Of a DNA stretch of 64,000 bases, positions 8,816 to 18,905 are shown one piece after another (within the stretch, counting starts at the first letter, position 1; every line of letters begins with the position of its first letter). A program made the position numbers and the translations under genes. The notes beneath the pieces are model-generated. The model was not told where the DNA came from. It saw nothing but the letters and a program-made list of their open reading frames with translations, and ran no database searches. The stretch covers positions 370,893 to 434,892 of the forward strand of contig NZ_AP014564.1 in the NCBI RefSeq assembly GCF_002369955.1, in the 5' to 3' direction. The DNA is from Ichthyobacterium seriolicida. GTDB taxonomy: Bacteria; Bacteroidota; Bacteroidia; Flavobacteriales; Ichthyobacteriaceae.

Positions 8816-10066
8816 ATGGATCACAAGGATATCACTTATTTTTTTCTCAGTCTAGGAGTCATATTGATCTTTTCTAGGCTTTTAGCAGAAATTTTCAAAC
8901 TCATAAAAATGCCATCTGTTGTAGGCGAGATAGTGGCAGGTATAATTTTAGGGCCAACAATATTGGGATATTTTTTCCCAAATACATTTGATTTATTATT
9001 CCCTTTCGTAAATTATCCAGAAGCCTACAACTCTGTATCTATAGCTATGGATTCTATTATATCTATTTCCTTAGTTATGTTGTTGTTTGTAGCTGGTTTG
9101 GAAGTTCAGTTGCCAATGGTAATAGAAAGAGGTAAAAACGCTTTGATAATTACCTTTTTTGGAATGCTCATTCCCATTTGTGCTGGTTATGCAGTAGTGT
9201 GGTCTCTGCCTGATATGTTCGTTATAAACGACAGTTTTGATAAAAACACATATAGTCTTTTTATAGGGATAGTGCTCTCTATAACGGCTCTTCCTGTCAT
9301 TGCTAGAATAATGATGGATATGAATATATTCAAAACGCGAATGGGGATGACTATAATAGCATCTGCTATGGTTATAGATTTGCTCGGCTGGCTGATTTTT
9401 TCGGTAATACTATCTGTTATAGATAGTTCTGCAGAGAAGAAATCTATTTGGCAAACCGTAATCTCTATAATCTCTTTTGGAAGCATTATGCTAACTGTAG
9501 GAACCAAGATTGTAAACAGTGGGTTGCCTTGGGTGCAATCTAAATTCTCTTGGCCAGGAGGAGTATTATCTCTTTCTTTGGGTTCTTGTTTTCTAGCTTC
9601 AGCATTTACTGAGTCTATAGGGGTGCACTCTGTTTTAGGAGCATTCATTATGGGGATTACAATAGGGGATTCGGTTAATCTCAAAAATAAAACAAATGAG
9701 ATAATACATCAATTTATAAACAATGTATTTGCTCCTATATTCTTTGTTTCTATAGGCTTATATGTCAATTTCATAGAAAACTTCGACATAAAACTAATAT
9801 GCATTATTCTGATTATATCTTACTTGAGTAAGATATTAGGGTCTAAGATAGGATCTTCAGTAGGCGGGATAAGAGGCAAGGAAGGATGGGCCATCGCTAT
9901 GGCTATGAATACTCATGGCGCTTTGGAAATAATCCTCGCTACTTTGGCTTTAGAAGCAGGATTGATAAATAGTCAATTATTAGTAGCCATTGTCATCACC
10001 GTTATTTTAAGTATTATAACTACCGTTCCTCTGCTAAAGGCTTTCTTGCCAAAGAAGATAGAGTAA
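8816..10066 (+). CDS. Cation:proton antiporter, CPA2/Kef-type membrane protein
   Basis: An inner-membrane monovalent cation/H+ antiporter. The 416 residues are almost entirely hydrophobic, with about 12-13 predicted membrane segments. The CPA2 pattern is seen in LIKMPSVVGEIVAGIILGPTILGYFFP near 27-53, in VMLLFVAGLEVQLP, in the unwound-helix region ALPVIARIMMDMNIFKTRMGMTIIASAMVIDLLGW near 158-193, and in FFVSIGLYVNF. It lacks the C-terminal TrkA-N/RCK domain of KefB/KefC, so the upstream universal stress protein could be the soluble regulator instead. The ion (Na+ or K+) cannot be read from sequence. Confidence 0.88.
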   Translation: MDHKDITYFFLSLGVILIFSRLLAEIFKLIKMPSVVGEIVAGIILGPTILGYFFPNTFDLLFPFVNYPEAYNSVSIAMDSIISISLVMLLFVAGLEVQLPMVIERGKNALIITFFGMLIPICAGYAVVWSLPDMFVINDSFDKNTYSLFIGIVLSITALPVIARIMMDMNIFKTRMGMTIIASAMVIDLLGWLIFSVILSVIDSSAEKKSIWQTVISIISFGSIMLTVGTKIVNSGLPWVQSKFSWPGGVLSLSLGSCFLASAFTESIGVHSVLGAFIMGITIGDSVNLKNKTNEIIHQFINNVFAPIFFVSIGLYVNFIENFDIKLICIILIISYLSKILGSKIGSSVGGIRGKEGWAIAMAMNTHGALEIILATLALEAGLINSQLLVAIVITVILSIITTVPLLKAFLPKKIE

Positions 10067-10115
10067 CACTTTTGAGGTCTTAAAAAGACACTAAACTCAG
10101 TTACAGATAAAGAAA

Positions 10116-11069
10116 ATGAAAAACACTATTACGAGTACAGATTTTAATTTTTTAGGTCAAAGATCTGTGTATAAAGGTAAAGTCAGAGATGTATACAACA
10201 TAAACGATGATGTATTAGTAATGGTAGTTACCGACAGACTATCTGCTTTTGATGTAATCTTACCAAAGGGGATCCCTTACAAGGGACAGGTTTTAAATTC
10301 CATAGCTATAAAGTTTATGGAGCAAACCGAGAACATAGTACCTAATTGGATAATCCATTCTCCAGATCCCAATGTTATAGTTGGGCATTTGTGTGATCCT
10401 TTTAAAATAGAGATGGTCATAAGGGGTTATCTATCTGGTCATGCTTGGCGTGTATATAAATCTGGAATCCGTAAATTATGTGGAGTAGTACTCCCAGAGG
10501 GATTAAAAGAAAATGAAAAATTACCCCATCCCATAATAACTCCTACAATCAAAGCTGATATAGGCCAACATGACCAAGACATAACTAAAGAAGATATAAT
10601 CAAAAACAATATAGTTTCACCAAAAGAATGGGATATTCTCCAAGAGTATACTTATTCTCTTTTTGAAAAAGGATCTGAGATAGCAGATAATAAAAATCTT
10701 ATATTGGTAGATACCAAATATGAATTTGGAAAGAACAAAGATGGTAAAATACTACTTATAGATGAGTTGCACACTGCTGATTCTGCTAGATATTTCTACA
10801 AAGATGAATATGATATCACACAGAGCAAAGGAGGAGAGCAAAGGCAACTATCCAAAGAATTCGTAAGACAGTGGCTTATATCTAAAGGCTTTCAAGGTTT
10901 AGACAAGCAAAGTATTCCCGATATGAGCGATGATTTTATACAAATTATATCACAACGATATATAGAGTTATATGAAAAGATTACTGGTGAAGTATTTTCC
11001 AAAGAAGATTCTAATGATCCTTTAACCCGTATAAAAGAGAATGTAGACAATTTTTTGAAAACGATTTAA
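10116..11069 (+). CDS. purC: SAICAR synthase (phosphoribosylaminoimidazole-succinocarboxamide synthase)
   Basis: Joins aspartate to CAIR with ATP in purine synthesis. At 317 residues it is the longer PurC form found in Bacteroidota and eukaryote-like relatives. Seen are the N-terminal VYKGKVRDVYNI near 20-31, the substrate loop VTDRLSAFDVILPKGIPYKG near 38-57, the highly conserved EMVIRGYLSGHAWRVYKSG near 109-127, and LILVDTKYEFG with LIDELHTADSARYF. No other pur gene is adjacent. ruvA starts 19 bases downstream, so a purC-ruvA-sprA transcript is likely. Confidence 0.96.
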   Translation: MKNTITSTDFNFLGQRSVYKGKVRDVYNINDDVLVMVVTDRLSAFDVILPKGIPYKGQVLNSIAIKFMEQTENIVPNWIIHSPDPNVIVGHLCDPFKIEMVIRGYLSGHAWRVYKSGIRKLCGVVLPEGLKENEKLPHPIITPTIKADIGQHDQDITKEDIIKNNIVSPKEWDILQEYTYSLFEKGSEIADNKNLILVDTKYEFGKNKDGKILLIDELHTADSARYFYKDEYDITQSKGGEQRQLSKEFVRQWLISKGFQGLDKQSIPDMSDDFIQIISQRYIELYEKITGEVFSKEDSNDPLTRIKENVDNFLKTI

Positions 11070-11088
11070 ACCTCCAAAATACAAGACA

Positions 11089-11676
11089 ATGATAACTCAA
11101 ATAGAAGGAGAATTGTTAGAGAAATATCCGACTCAGTTGGTGGTAAAATGCGGAGGAATAGGTTATGAGTTGAATGTTTCTCTAAACACTAGCGAAAAGC
11201 TAGGCAGTGCTAAGGAAGTTAAATTATTAACTCATTTGCACATAAGAGAAGATGCTCATATTTTGTATGGATTTGCAGATAAATTAGAGAGAGAGATTTT
11301 CAAATTGTTGATATCTGTTTCAGGTATAGGTGCAACTAAAGCTATAGTTATGCTCTCTTCACTAAAGGTAGAAGAGATACAGCAAGCCGTCATATCTGAA
11401 GACGCCTCTGCCTTAGAGAGAGCTAAGGGTATAGGTAATAAGGCAGCTCAACGTATAATCTTAGAATTAAAAAACAAAATCCAAAACACTTTTGGTTTAA
11501 ATGAATTTGATAATGCCAATGGCACTAAGGGGATAACTAAAAATGAAGCATTGACAGCATTAGAAATATTGGGGTTCTCTAGAAAAGCCGTGGAAGTAGT
11601 ACTAAATAAGAAATTGAAAAACAACCCTGATATAACTGTCGAAAACTTAATAAAAGAAGTGTTAAGTGATATGTGA
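11089..11676 (+). CDS. ruvA: Holliday junction DNA helicase RuvA
   Basis: The tetrameric junction-binding subunit of the RuvAB branch-migration complex. The 195 residues show the N-terminal OB-fold (MITQIEGELLEKYPTQLVVKCGGIGYELNVS), the HLHIREDAHILYGF region near 63-76, the two helix-hairpin-helix motifs around LLISVSGIGATKAIVMLS and RAKGIGNKAAQRIILELK, and a C-terminal domain III (EALTALEILGFSRKAVEVVL) that contacts RuvB. The last 11 bases overlap the GTG start of sprA, which implies translational coupling. ruvA followed by sprA is a recurring arrangement in Flavobacteriia. Confidence 0.96.
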   Translation: MITQIEGELLEKYPTQLVVKCGGIGYELNVSLNTSEKLGSAKEVKLLTHLHIREDAHILYGFADKLEREIFKLLISVSGIGATKAIVMLSSLKVEEIQQAVISEDASALERAKGIGNKAAQRIILELKNKIQNTFGLNEFDNANGTKGITKNEALTALEILGFSRKAVEVVLNKKLKNNPDITVENLIKEVLSDM

Positions 11677-14600
11677 TTTCTTAAGAAAAAATCGTGTATG
11701 TATTATATTTTGTTTTCTATCTGTATTTATATGCAAAGAAGCTGTATCTCAAGTAGAAGAAGCTGATCGTGATCAATATGAAACACAAGATCAAGATGAG
11801 GATGCCTTCCAAGTGGAAGAAGCTGATGATCAAGATGAAACACAAGATCAAGATGAGGCTACCTTTCAAGGAGAACAAGCTGATGATCAAGATGAAACAC
11901 AAGATCAAGATGAGGCTACCTTTCAAGGAGAACAGGCTGATGATGATCAAGATGAAACACAAGATAGAAGTGATAGTGATACATTGCCATATCCTTTTAA
12001 AGAGGAGGTGGGAGGCTTGTATCTAAATAATCCCAGTTTTTTTTCCGATAGCATAATATACAATCCTCATAAAAGGGAAGTTACCATAAGAAAAAAAATA
12101 GGTGATTACCTCTCGCCAAATAGTGTAACTATTAGCGTAAAAGACTATCATGACATCATTCTACAAAAAAAAATAAATGATTATTTCAGGAGTAAGAGCT
12201 ACGGTTTCTTAAGAGAAGAAAAAAACACAAAGAAAAAGAGAGCATCTCTATTACCTCCTTTCCAAGTTCCTGGGAAATGGTTTGAAAATATATTTGGAGG
12301 TAATACTATAGAAATAGTCCCTAAGGGGTCTATAAGTGTTCAATTAGGACTGCTATATAACCATGTAGATAATCCTAAAATAACAGAGGCCAACCGAGGT
12401 ACTCTGAATTTAGATTTCGATCAGAAGATACAATTTAATGCGACGGCTAAAATAGGGACGAAATTTAAGTTTGACATAGGGCAAGACACCAAGGCTATGT
12501 TCGATTTTCAAAACCTGTTGAAAATAAACTATTCTGGAGAAGAAGACGATATTGTAAAAAACCTCAACATAGGCGATGTCAGTATGACAGTCAACAATTC
12601 ACTTATACGTGGAGCTCAGAGTCTGTTTGGAGTCAAAAGCGTTTTACAATTTGGAGATTGGACCATCTCTTCAGTCTTTTCTCAACAGAGGTCTAATAGT
12701 GAAAAAATAGATACTCAAGGAGGAGATGTGGTAAACAAATTCGAGATAAGCACAGATAAATACGAGAATAATAAGCACTTTTTCTTATCCCAATATTTCT
12801 ATCATAATTACGATGATTTTTTAAGTGAAATTCCTTTCATATCATCTGGAATAACAATAGTAGATATAGAGGTATGGATCACTAATAAATCCTCAACGGC
12901 TAACTCCAAACAAGACACTAGAAATATTATAGCTATCTCAGATTTGGGTGAGAATAATTCTTCATCAAAAGAAATTCTACCTGAAAATGGCATCAATGCA
13001 GATTTAAACCCTGAAAACATGTCTAGAGATGTTAGAGATTTTAGCAAGGCCTCTTCACTGCTTTTATCTAAAGGCTTAAGACAAGATTTAGATTTTATAC
13101 AGTTAGAAAATGCCAAGAAACTAAATTCAAATGAGTACACATTTAATAAAGAATTAGGATATATCTCATTGAATAGAAAATTAAACGATGACCAAGTCTT
13201 AGCAGTAGCCTTTCAGTATAATTACAATGGAAAAGTATATCAAGTAGGTGAATTATCTCATCAGGGAATCAACAACTCTGAAAATTTAGTGGTTAAGCTA
13301 TTAAAAAGTAAAATTATAGATGTAAATCACCCCACTTGGAAATTGATGATGAAAAATATTTATTCAATAGGATCTGCAAAAATAAATAAAGAGGATTTCA
13401 AACTAAACATACTGTATAAAGATGATCAAATCGGAATTCCTGTCAATTATATAAAAGATGGAAATATAAAGAGAGTACCTCTGTTAAAGGTTTTCAAATT
13501 AGACGTTGTAAACAAAGCATACAAAAGTGTATCAGATGGATATTTTGATTTTTTAGAGGGGATTACCATCGATAGCAAAAATGGAAGAATAATATTTCCT
13601 GTAGCTGAACCCTTTGGAGAATATCTAGAGCAAAAGATAAACGACGTGTCATCTGAAAAATACGTGTTTAAACAGCTTTATAACACCACTAAGTCAGAAG
13701 CAGAACAAAACATGAAATACAACAGATTTTTAATATCTGGAGAATATAAATCTAAGTTTTCCGATGGAGGCATTCCCTTGGGGGCTATTAATGTTCAAAA
13801 AGGGTCGGTAAAGGTGAGCTCTATGGGACGAACACTGACCGAAGGAGTAGACTATACAGTGGATTACAAAATGGGATTGGTCAAGATAATAAATCAAGAT
13901 ATAATACAATCTAACTCTCCTGTGAGTATCAACGTAGAGAAAAATTCTATGTTTAACTTTCAGACAAAGACCTTTATGGGGATAAATCTAGGATATCAAT
14001 TTAGTGATAATCTATTGTTGGAGGCCACAGTTATGAATTTAAGTGAGAGATATTCTGGACAAAAGGTAAGCTACAATCAAGAGCTTATAAAAAACACATT
14101 GACAGGATTTAATCTCAAATACAATAAAGAGCTCCCATGGCTAACTAGTTTTGTCAATAGCATCACCCCTTCAGAGACAAATACTCCTTCTAGTATTAGT
14201 ATCAAGAATGAATTTGCTTATTTTTTTCCAGGCACTAATGACAACAGTGGGGATAGTGCCTATATAGATGATTTTGAAAGCAGTATATCTAATATAAATA
14301 TCAAAACAGCAAACCAATGGAGCTTAGCTAGTACTCCTATAAACTTCCCTAAGGGAAGAGAAATGGGAAAGACCAATCAAGACAATAGAGCTAAATTGTC
14401 TTTCTATACAATAGATCCATTATTTTATGCTAATATCAGTTCTACGCCTCCCAATATAAGGAATGATAAGTCTTTTATTTCAACACATAAGACTCGACAA
14501 GTAAATAGCACAGAACTGTTCCCCAACAAGGATATATCAACTGGTAGTATAAACCTCATATCCACATTCGACATAGCTTTTTTCCCAGATGAAAGAGGTC

Positions 14601-17600
14601 CTTATAATACTAATGCAAAGGCCATAGACGATAATGGTAAGTTAAAAAAACCCGAAGAGAGATGGGGAGGTATCATGAGACCTTTTAAAACATCAAATTT
14701 TGAACAGAGCAATATAGAGTATTTGCAATTTTGGTTATTAGATACTTTCTCTCAAGATATGGGAGCTGATGAGAGTGGGGAGATATATTTTCACATAGGT
14801 AACGTATCAGAAGATATCTTAAAAGATAAGAGAAAGAGTGTCGAAAATGGACTGCCAGCCTTGGGTGGTGATCAAGGAACAATTAATACAGGAGTAGCTA
14901 AAGTTCCTTCTGTACAAATACTGTCTTATAGTTTTGACAATGACGATTCCTCGAGAAGAAATCAAGATGTAGGGCTAGATGGCTTTTCCGATGAAGAAGA
15001 AAAAAACATCGACATATACAGAGATTTTTTAAACAATATACCGAGTTCTGCTAGGAGTAAATTTATAGATGATCCAGCAGGTGATAATTTCGAATTCTTT
15101 AGAGGTAGTCATCACGATGAGAATAACTCAGGGATAATAGAGAGGTATAAAAACTTTAGTGGAACAGAGGGCAACTCGCCTACTCTAGGACTGTCTAAAG
15201 AATCTTATATGACCTCCTCTAAGGTCTACCCCGACACTGAAGACATAGATAGAAATAAAACTCTAGATGAATTAGAGAGCTATGCCCAATACAAAGTGGG
15301 AATAAAGGCAAATATGAGTATAGGCAATCATAAGTATTTGGTCGACAAAAAAGTTACGACTGTCACCATGCCCGACCGAAGTGTACAAAAAAGCACTTGG
15401 TATCAATTTAAGATTCCACTGCAAAACCCCTCTGAAAAAATAGGTGGTTTTTCCGATTTCAGATCGGTGAGATATGTCAGAATGATTTTCAAAAAGTTTA
15501 GAAAGCCTATAGTTTTCAGGTTTGCTAAAATGGATTTTATGCGTGGAGAATGGAGGAGGTTCAAAAAAGATTTAAAAGATGAAGACAGTGATATGATCAT
15601 CAATAGCGATTATACTTCTTTTGATGTAAGAGCTATAAACTTAGAAGAAAATGAAAACAGAACACCTATTCCATACACATTACCTCCTGGGGTACAAAGA
15701 GAGAAACAACACGATAACACTAGAGTAATAAGACAAAATGAACAATCTATTTTACTGGATATTTGCAATATAAAAGAGGGGGATTCAAGAGCTATTTACA
15801 AGGGTATGAACATGGATTTGAGAAGATATTCTAGGATAAAGATGTTTATACATGCTGAGGCTGTAAGTGCAGATAAATTTCTAAAAGATGATGAATTAAA
15901 GTTTTTTATTCGTTTGGGATCGGATCAAACATCTAATTATTACGAATATGAAATTCCCTTGAAGATAACGCCCAGTGGAGAGAGAGATCCAAATTATATA
16001 TGGCCAAAAGATAATGAATTAGACCTTGAAACAGAGATATTGACAAGGGCTAAAATATCTAGAAATGAAGCTATAGTTTCTAATAAACATCCATCTTATT
16101 CTAAAGCTTATAGAAGTTTTAAAGGTAATAACACTATAACGGTAAAGGGGAATCCTTCATTAGCCGATGTGAAAGTAATTATGATGGGAATCCGCAACCC
16201 TGAAAATTCTAATAATGGAGATAAGTGTGTAGAGGTATGGTTAAACGAATTGCGACTTACAGATATAAATAAACAAGGAGGATGGGGTAGTAATGCCAGT
16301 GTAAAACTAAATCTAGCTGACTTGGCCGATTTGTATCTAGACGGAAGTATTGTCACTTCTAACTTTGGAGCGTTGAATGAAAAAAATGTAGATCTAAATA
16401 ATCACGGAATAAAAAAATACAACTTCACAACTAGTCTAAATACAGGCAAATTATTACCAGAGGATTGGAAAATAAAACTCCCTATATACTACTCCATTGC
16501 AGAGACCTTTAAAACACCTATGTACAACCCTACCAAAAACGATTTAAAATTAGAGAATTCAATCCCAGAAAAAGAGAATAGAGATTCTATTTTGAGTCTC
16601 ATTCAAGATTACCAAAAAGTGACGAGCATAAGTTTTACAGATGTAAAAAAAGGCAGATCAGAAGAGAGTCTATCTTTTCCTTGGGATATAGAAAACTTCT
16701 CTGTATCCTACCATAGGAATCACATGTTTAAAAGAAAAATTGACTTAGAATATTATAATGAAATAGAAAATAAGGGTAAGATAACATATAATTATAATGT
16801 TCCCGATCTAAGTTTCAGACCGTTTTATTACATTCCCTATATGGATGATTACGTGAAAGTACTCTCTGATATAAATCTTCGATTACTACCTTCGTCTTTA
16901 AGTCTAGAAACGGATTTTCACAAGGAATACATCAGTGAAAAAAACAGATCTTTAGGAAATGAACATCTGCTATTTGAACCCATATACAGCAAAAACTTCC
17001 GTATGAACTGGAAGGGTTTTCTCACACATAAAATCACTGATAATTTAAATGTGAAATACGAAGCCTTAAATCAGGCTATAGTACACGAATATGAAGAAAC
17101 TGAAATAAACCCTCAAACTGGAATTCTCTATACCGATAATGAAAAAAGCGATTATATGTGGAATAATATATTATCGTTTGGTGAGCCTCAAAAGTATAAA
17201 CACGGCTTTGAGCTCAACTATAATCCAAGCATTTCAAAGATACCCTTTTTACAGTGGCTAAGTGCTAATTATTCTCTAAACACTACTTATAGCTGGGATA
17301 CTTATCCTGTGATAAAACTACAAGACAAACTGGGGAATACAATACAGAATTCTATATCTCATCAGATTAATGGAAAATTAACTATGAATACTCTGTACGA
17401 TAGCTTCGACTTTATAATTAATAGTTCAGATAGATTATTAAATAATGCTGAAAGCCTTGGATTCTGGCAGAGTATAGCTGATTACATAATATATGCTCTT
17501 ACTGGGGTGAAGGATTTAAATTTATCTATTAATGTAACCCAAGGGACTCTATTACCTGGTTTTTTACCTTCCACAGGCTTTTTTGGAATAGGAAATCACA

Positions 17601-18832
17601 AAGGGGTATCAGCTCCAGATTGGAAGTTTCTACTAGGTTTTCAAGATGATATAAGAGAAATGCTTGTGAGTGATAATCTGCTGACCACATATACCAAATT
17701 CAATACTCCTAGTAAAAACACCTTTGTTCGTAAAATAAATTATATGGTAGATATAGTTCCTTTTCCAAAACTGAGAATTAAGCTCTCAGCTGATCAGGTA
17801 TCATCTAATGATAGGGGCAGCATACTCAGGAATATAGGCACTGAAGCTGATCCTATATTCGCTAAACAATCGTATACTGAAAAAGGTAATTTTAGCAATT
17901 CTATAATATCTATAGGTTCTTCTATGACCAACTCTAAAGATATTTTTAATAAATTTTTAGAAAACAGAAAAATAATAGCTAATGAGCTAGCCGCAGAACA
18001 TTATCGTTCTAATAGTTATCCTTCTATAAATGGATATCCTTCTGGATTTAGTTCTAACAGTGAAAAAGTAATCTTATTGTCTTTTTTGCATACTTATTTG
18101 GATGAGGATATAAATAATCCTTCTTTGAGTTTCTTTAGGGATATTCCCATACCAAATTGGAGAGCGACTTATTCTGGTTTAAGAGATATAGTTTGGGTTA
18201 AAGATTATTTGAGGACTTTTAATATATCTCATGCTTACGAATCGGCATACAGCATAAATCAATATCAAAATAATCCGTTATACGACGAGAGTAATCCTAA
18301 TAAATTGAATAAGAATAATGATTTCATACAGCCCATTAATGTTTTAAATATAGCTTTAAACGAACGTTTTAATCCTTTAATAGGAATAGATATAAAAACC
18401 AAAAATGACATCTCTCTTAAAATAGAAATGAAAAAGAGTAGAGCCTTAGTTCTGAGTTTAAAGAGTTATATGTTAAATGAGGTATCTTCTAAAGAATTGA
18501 TATTTGGGGGGGGGTACACAATACGAAATCTAGCTTTTGATGTAAAGACAAAGAAGAGATTTTTAAAATTCAAAAGTGATTTGAAGATAAAGTTTAATCT
18601 ATCTATCAGGGAGAATTATACCACTATGAGAAATATTAATAATAACTATGAAGATATTACAGGAGGAAGTATAATTTATGGTTTTACCTCTTCTGTTGAT
18701 TATTCTCTTACAGATAGGCTTAAGTTAGAGCTCTATTTCGATTACAATGCAAATAGTTATATAGTATCTACGGCTTACCCTACAATTATGTCTAGATTTG
18801 GCATAAAGGCTATTTACATCTTAGATAATTAA
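11666..18832 (+). CDS. sprA: SprA/Sov, outer-membrane translocon of the type IX secretion system
   Basis: Forms the giant outer-membrane beta-barrel through which T9SS cargo leaves the periplasm. The 2388-residue length matches SprA homologues of roughly 2300-2500. A GTG start at 11666 gives a basic N-terminus and a hydrophobic export signal (VCIIFCFLSVFICKEAVSQ). No ATG gives a comparable start. Residues about 30-105 are an acidic D/E/Q-rich tandem repeat (see 11761-11970). The family part then begins (PYPFKEEVGGLYLNNPS; KWFENIFGGNTIEIVPKGSI) and continues as beta-strand-rich sequence with typical SprA stretches such as AYIDDFESS and VWLNELRLT. It overlaps ruvA by 11 bases and ends just before a strong hairpin terminator. 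Confidence 0.95.
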   Translation: MICDFLRKNRVCIIFCFLSVFICKEAVSQVEEADRDQYETQDQDEDAFQVEEADDQDETQDQDEATFQGEQADDQDETQDQDEATFQGEQADDDQDETQDRSDSDTLPYPFKEEVGGLYLNNPSFFSDSIIYNPHKREVTIRKKIGDYLSPNSVTISVKDYHDIILQKKINDYFRSKSYGFLREEKNTKKKRASLLPPFQVPGKWFENIFGGNTIEIVPKGSISVQLGLLYNHVDNPKITEANRGTLNLDFDQKIQFNATAKIGTKFKFDIGQDTKAMFDFQNLLKINYSGEEDDIVKNLNIGDVSMTVNNSLIRGAQSLFGVKSVLQFGDWTISSVFSQQRSNSEKIDTQGGDVVNKFEISTDKYENNKHFFLSQYFYHNYDDFLSEIPFISSGITIVDIEVWITNKSSTANSKQDTRNIIAISDLGENNSSSKEILPENGINADLNPENMSRDVRDFSKASSLLLSKGLRQDLDFIQLENAKKLNSNEYTFNKELGYISLNRKLNDDQVLAVAFQYNYNGKVYQVGELSHQGINNSENLVVKLLKSKIIDVNHPTWKLMMKNIYSIGSAKINKEDFKLNILYKDDQIGIPVNYIKDGNIKRVPLLKVFKLDVVNKAYKSVSDGYFDFLEGITIDSKNGRIIFPVAEPFGEYLEQKINDVSSEKYVFKQLYNTTKSEAEQNMKYNRFLISGEYKSKFSDGGIPLGAINVQKGSVKVSSMGRTLTEGVDYTVDYKMGLVKIINQDIIQSNSPVSINVEKNSMFNFQTKTFMGINLGYQFSDNLLLEATVMNLSERYSGQKVSYNQELIKNTLTGFNLKYNKELPWLTSFVNSITPSETNTPSSISIKNEFAYFFPGTNDNSGDSAYIDDFESSISNINIKTANQWSLASTPINFPKGREMGKTNQDNRAKLSFYTIDPLFYANISSTPPNIRNDKSFISTHKTRQVNSTELFPNKDISTGSINLISTFDIAFFPDERGPYNTNAKAIDDNGKLKKPEERWGGIMRPFKTSNFEQSNIEYLQFWLLDTFSQDMGADESGEIYFHIGNVSEDILKDKRKSVENGLPALGGDQGTINTGVAKVPSVQILSYSFDNDDSSRRNQDVGLDGFSDEEEKNIDIYRDFLNNIPSSARSKFIDDPAGDNFEFFRGSHHDENNSGIIERYKNFSGTEGNSPTLGLSKESYMTSSKVYPDTEDIDRNKTLDELESYAQYKVGIKANMSIGNHKYLVDKKVTTVTMPDRSVQKSTWYQFKIPLQNPSEKIGGFSDFRSVRYVRMIFKKFRKPIVFRFAKMDFMRGEWRRFKKDLKDEDSDMIINSDYTSFDVRAINLEENENRTPIPYTLPPGVQREKQHDNTRVIRQNEQSILLDICNIKEGDSRAIYKGMNMDLRRYSRIKMFIHAEAVSADKFLKDDELKFFIRLGSDQTSNYYEYEIPLKITPSGERDPNYIWPKDNELDLETEILTRAKISRNEAIVSNKHPSYSKAYRSFKGNNTITVKGNPSLADVKVIMMGIRNPENSNNGDKCVEVWLNELRLTDINKQGGWGSNASVKLNLADLADLYLDGSIVTSNFGALNEKNVDLNNHGIKKYNFTTSLNTGKLLPEDWKIKLPIYYSIAETFKTPMYNPTKNDLKLENSIPEKENRDSILSLIQDYQKVTSISFTDVKKGRSEESLSFPWDIENFSVSYHRNHMFKRKIDLEYYNEIENKGKITYNYNVPDLSFRPFYYIPYMDDYVKVLSDINLRLLPSSLSLETDFHKEYISEKNRSLGNEHLLFEPIYSKNFRMNWKGFLTHKITDNLNVKYEALNQAIVHEYEETEINPQTGILYTDNEKSDYMWNNILSFGEPQKYKHGFELNYNPSISKIPFLQWLSANYSLNTTYSWDTYPVIKLQDKLGNTIQNSISHQINGKLTMNTLYDSFDFIINSSDRLLNNAESLGFWQSIADYIIYALTGVKDLNLSINVTQGTLLPGFLPSTGFFGIGNHKGVSAPDWKFLLGFQDDIREMLVSDNLLTTYTKFNTPSKNTFVRKINYMVDIVPFPKLRIKLSADQVSSNDRGSILRNIGTEADPIFAKQSYTEKGNFSNSIISIGSSMTNSKDIFNKFLENRKIIANELAAEHYRSNSYPSINGYPSGFSSNSEKVILLSFLHTYLDEDINNPSLSFFRDIPIPNWRATYSGLRDIVWVKDYLRTFNISHAYESAYSINQYQNNPLYDESNPNKLNKNNDFIQPINVLNIALNERFNPLIGIDIKTKNDISLKIEMKKSRALVLSLKSYMLNEVSSKELIFGGGYTIRNLAFDVKTKKRFLKFKSDLKIKFNLSIRENYTTMRNINNNYEDITGGSIIYGFTSSVDYSLTDRLKLELYFDYNANSYIVSTAYPTIMSRFGIKAIYILDN
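11761..11970 (+). repeat. Tandem 57-base repeat in sprA encoding acidic 19-residue units
   Basis: Units begin at 11761 (60 bases, diverged), 11821, 11878 and 11935 (partial). The 11821 and 11878 units are nearly identical over 57 bases. Each encodes roughly DDQDETQDQDEATFQGEQA. The repeat lies just after the signal peptide of SprA. The near identity of adjacent units points to recent slippage or unequal recombination. The period is a multiple of three, so copy-number change keeps the frame. Confidence 0.9.
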
Positions 18833-18835
18833 TAA

Positions 18836-18880
18836 CAAAAAAAAAAGCTGCCTCCTTAATTAAAGGAGGTGGTTTTTTAA
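18836..18880 (+). terminator. Intrinsic terminator of sprA, probably bidirectional
   Basis: The stem CCTCCTT / AAGGAGG (18851-18869, 5-base loop) is preceded by a long A tract (18836-18846) and followed by TTTTTT (18873-18878). It lies 18 bases past the sprA stop. The A tract would serve as a U tract for transcription from the right. Confidence 0.85.
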
Positions 18881-18905
18881 TTTTTGGTATTTATCGCTAC
18901 ACTTT

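Noticed and set aside
11717-11962. Minus-strand open frame opposite the sprA repeats
   Set aside because: A hydrophobic repeat frame created by the antisense of the acidic repeat. It has no start context or family match.
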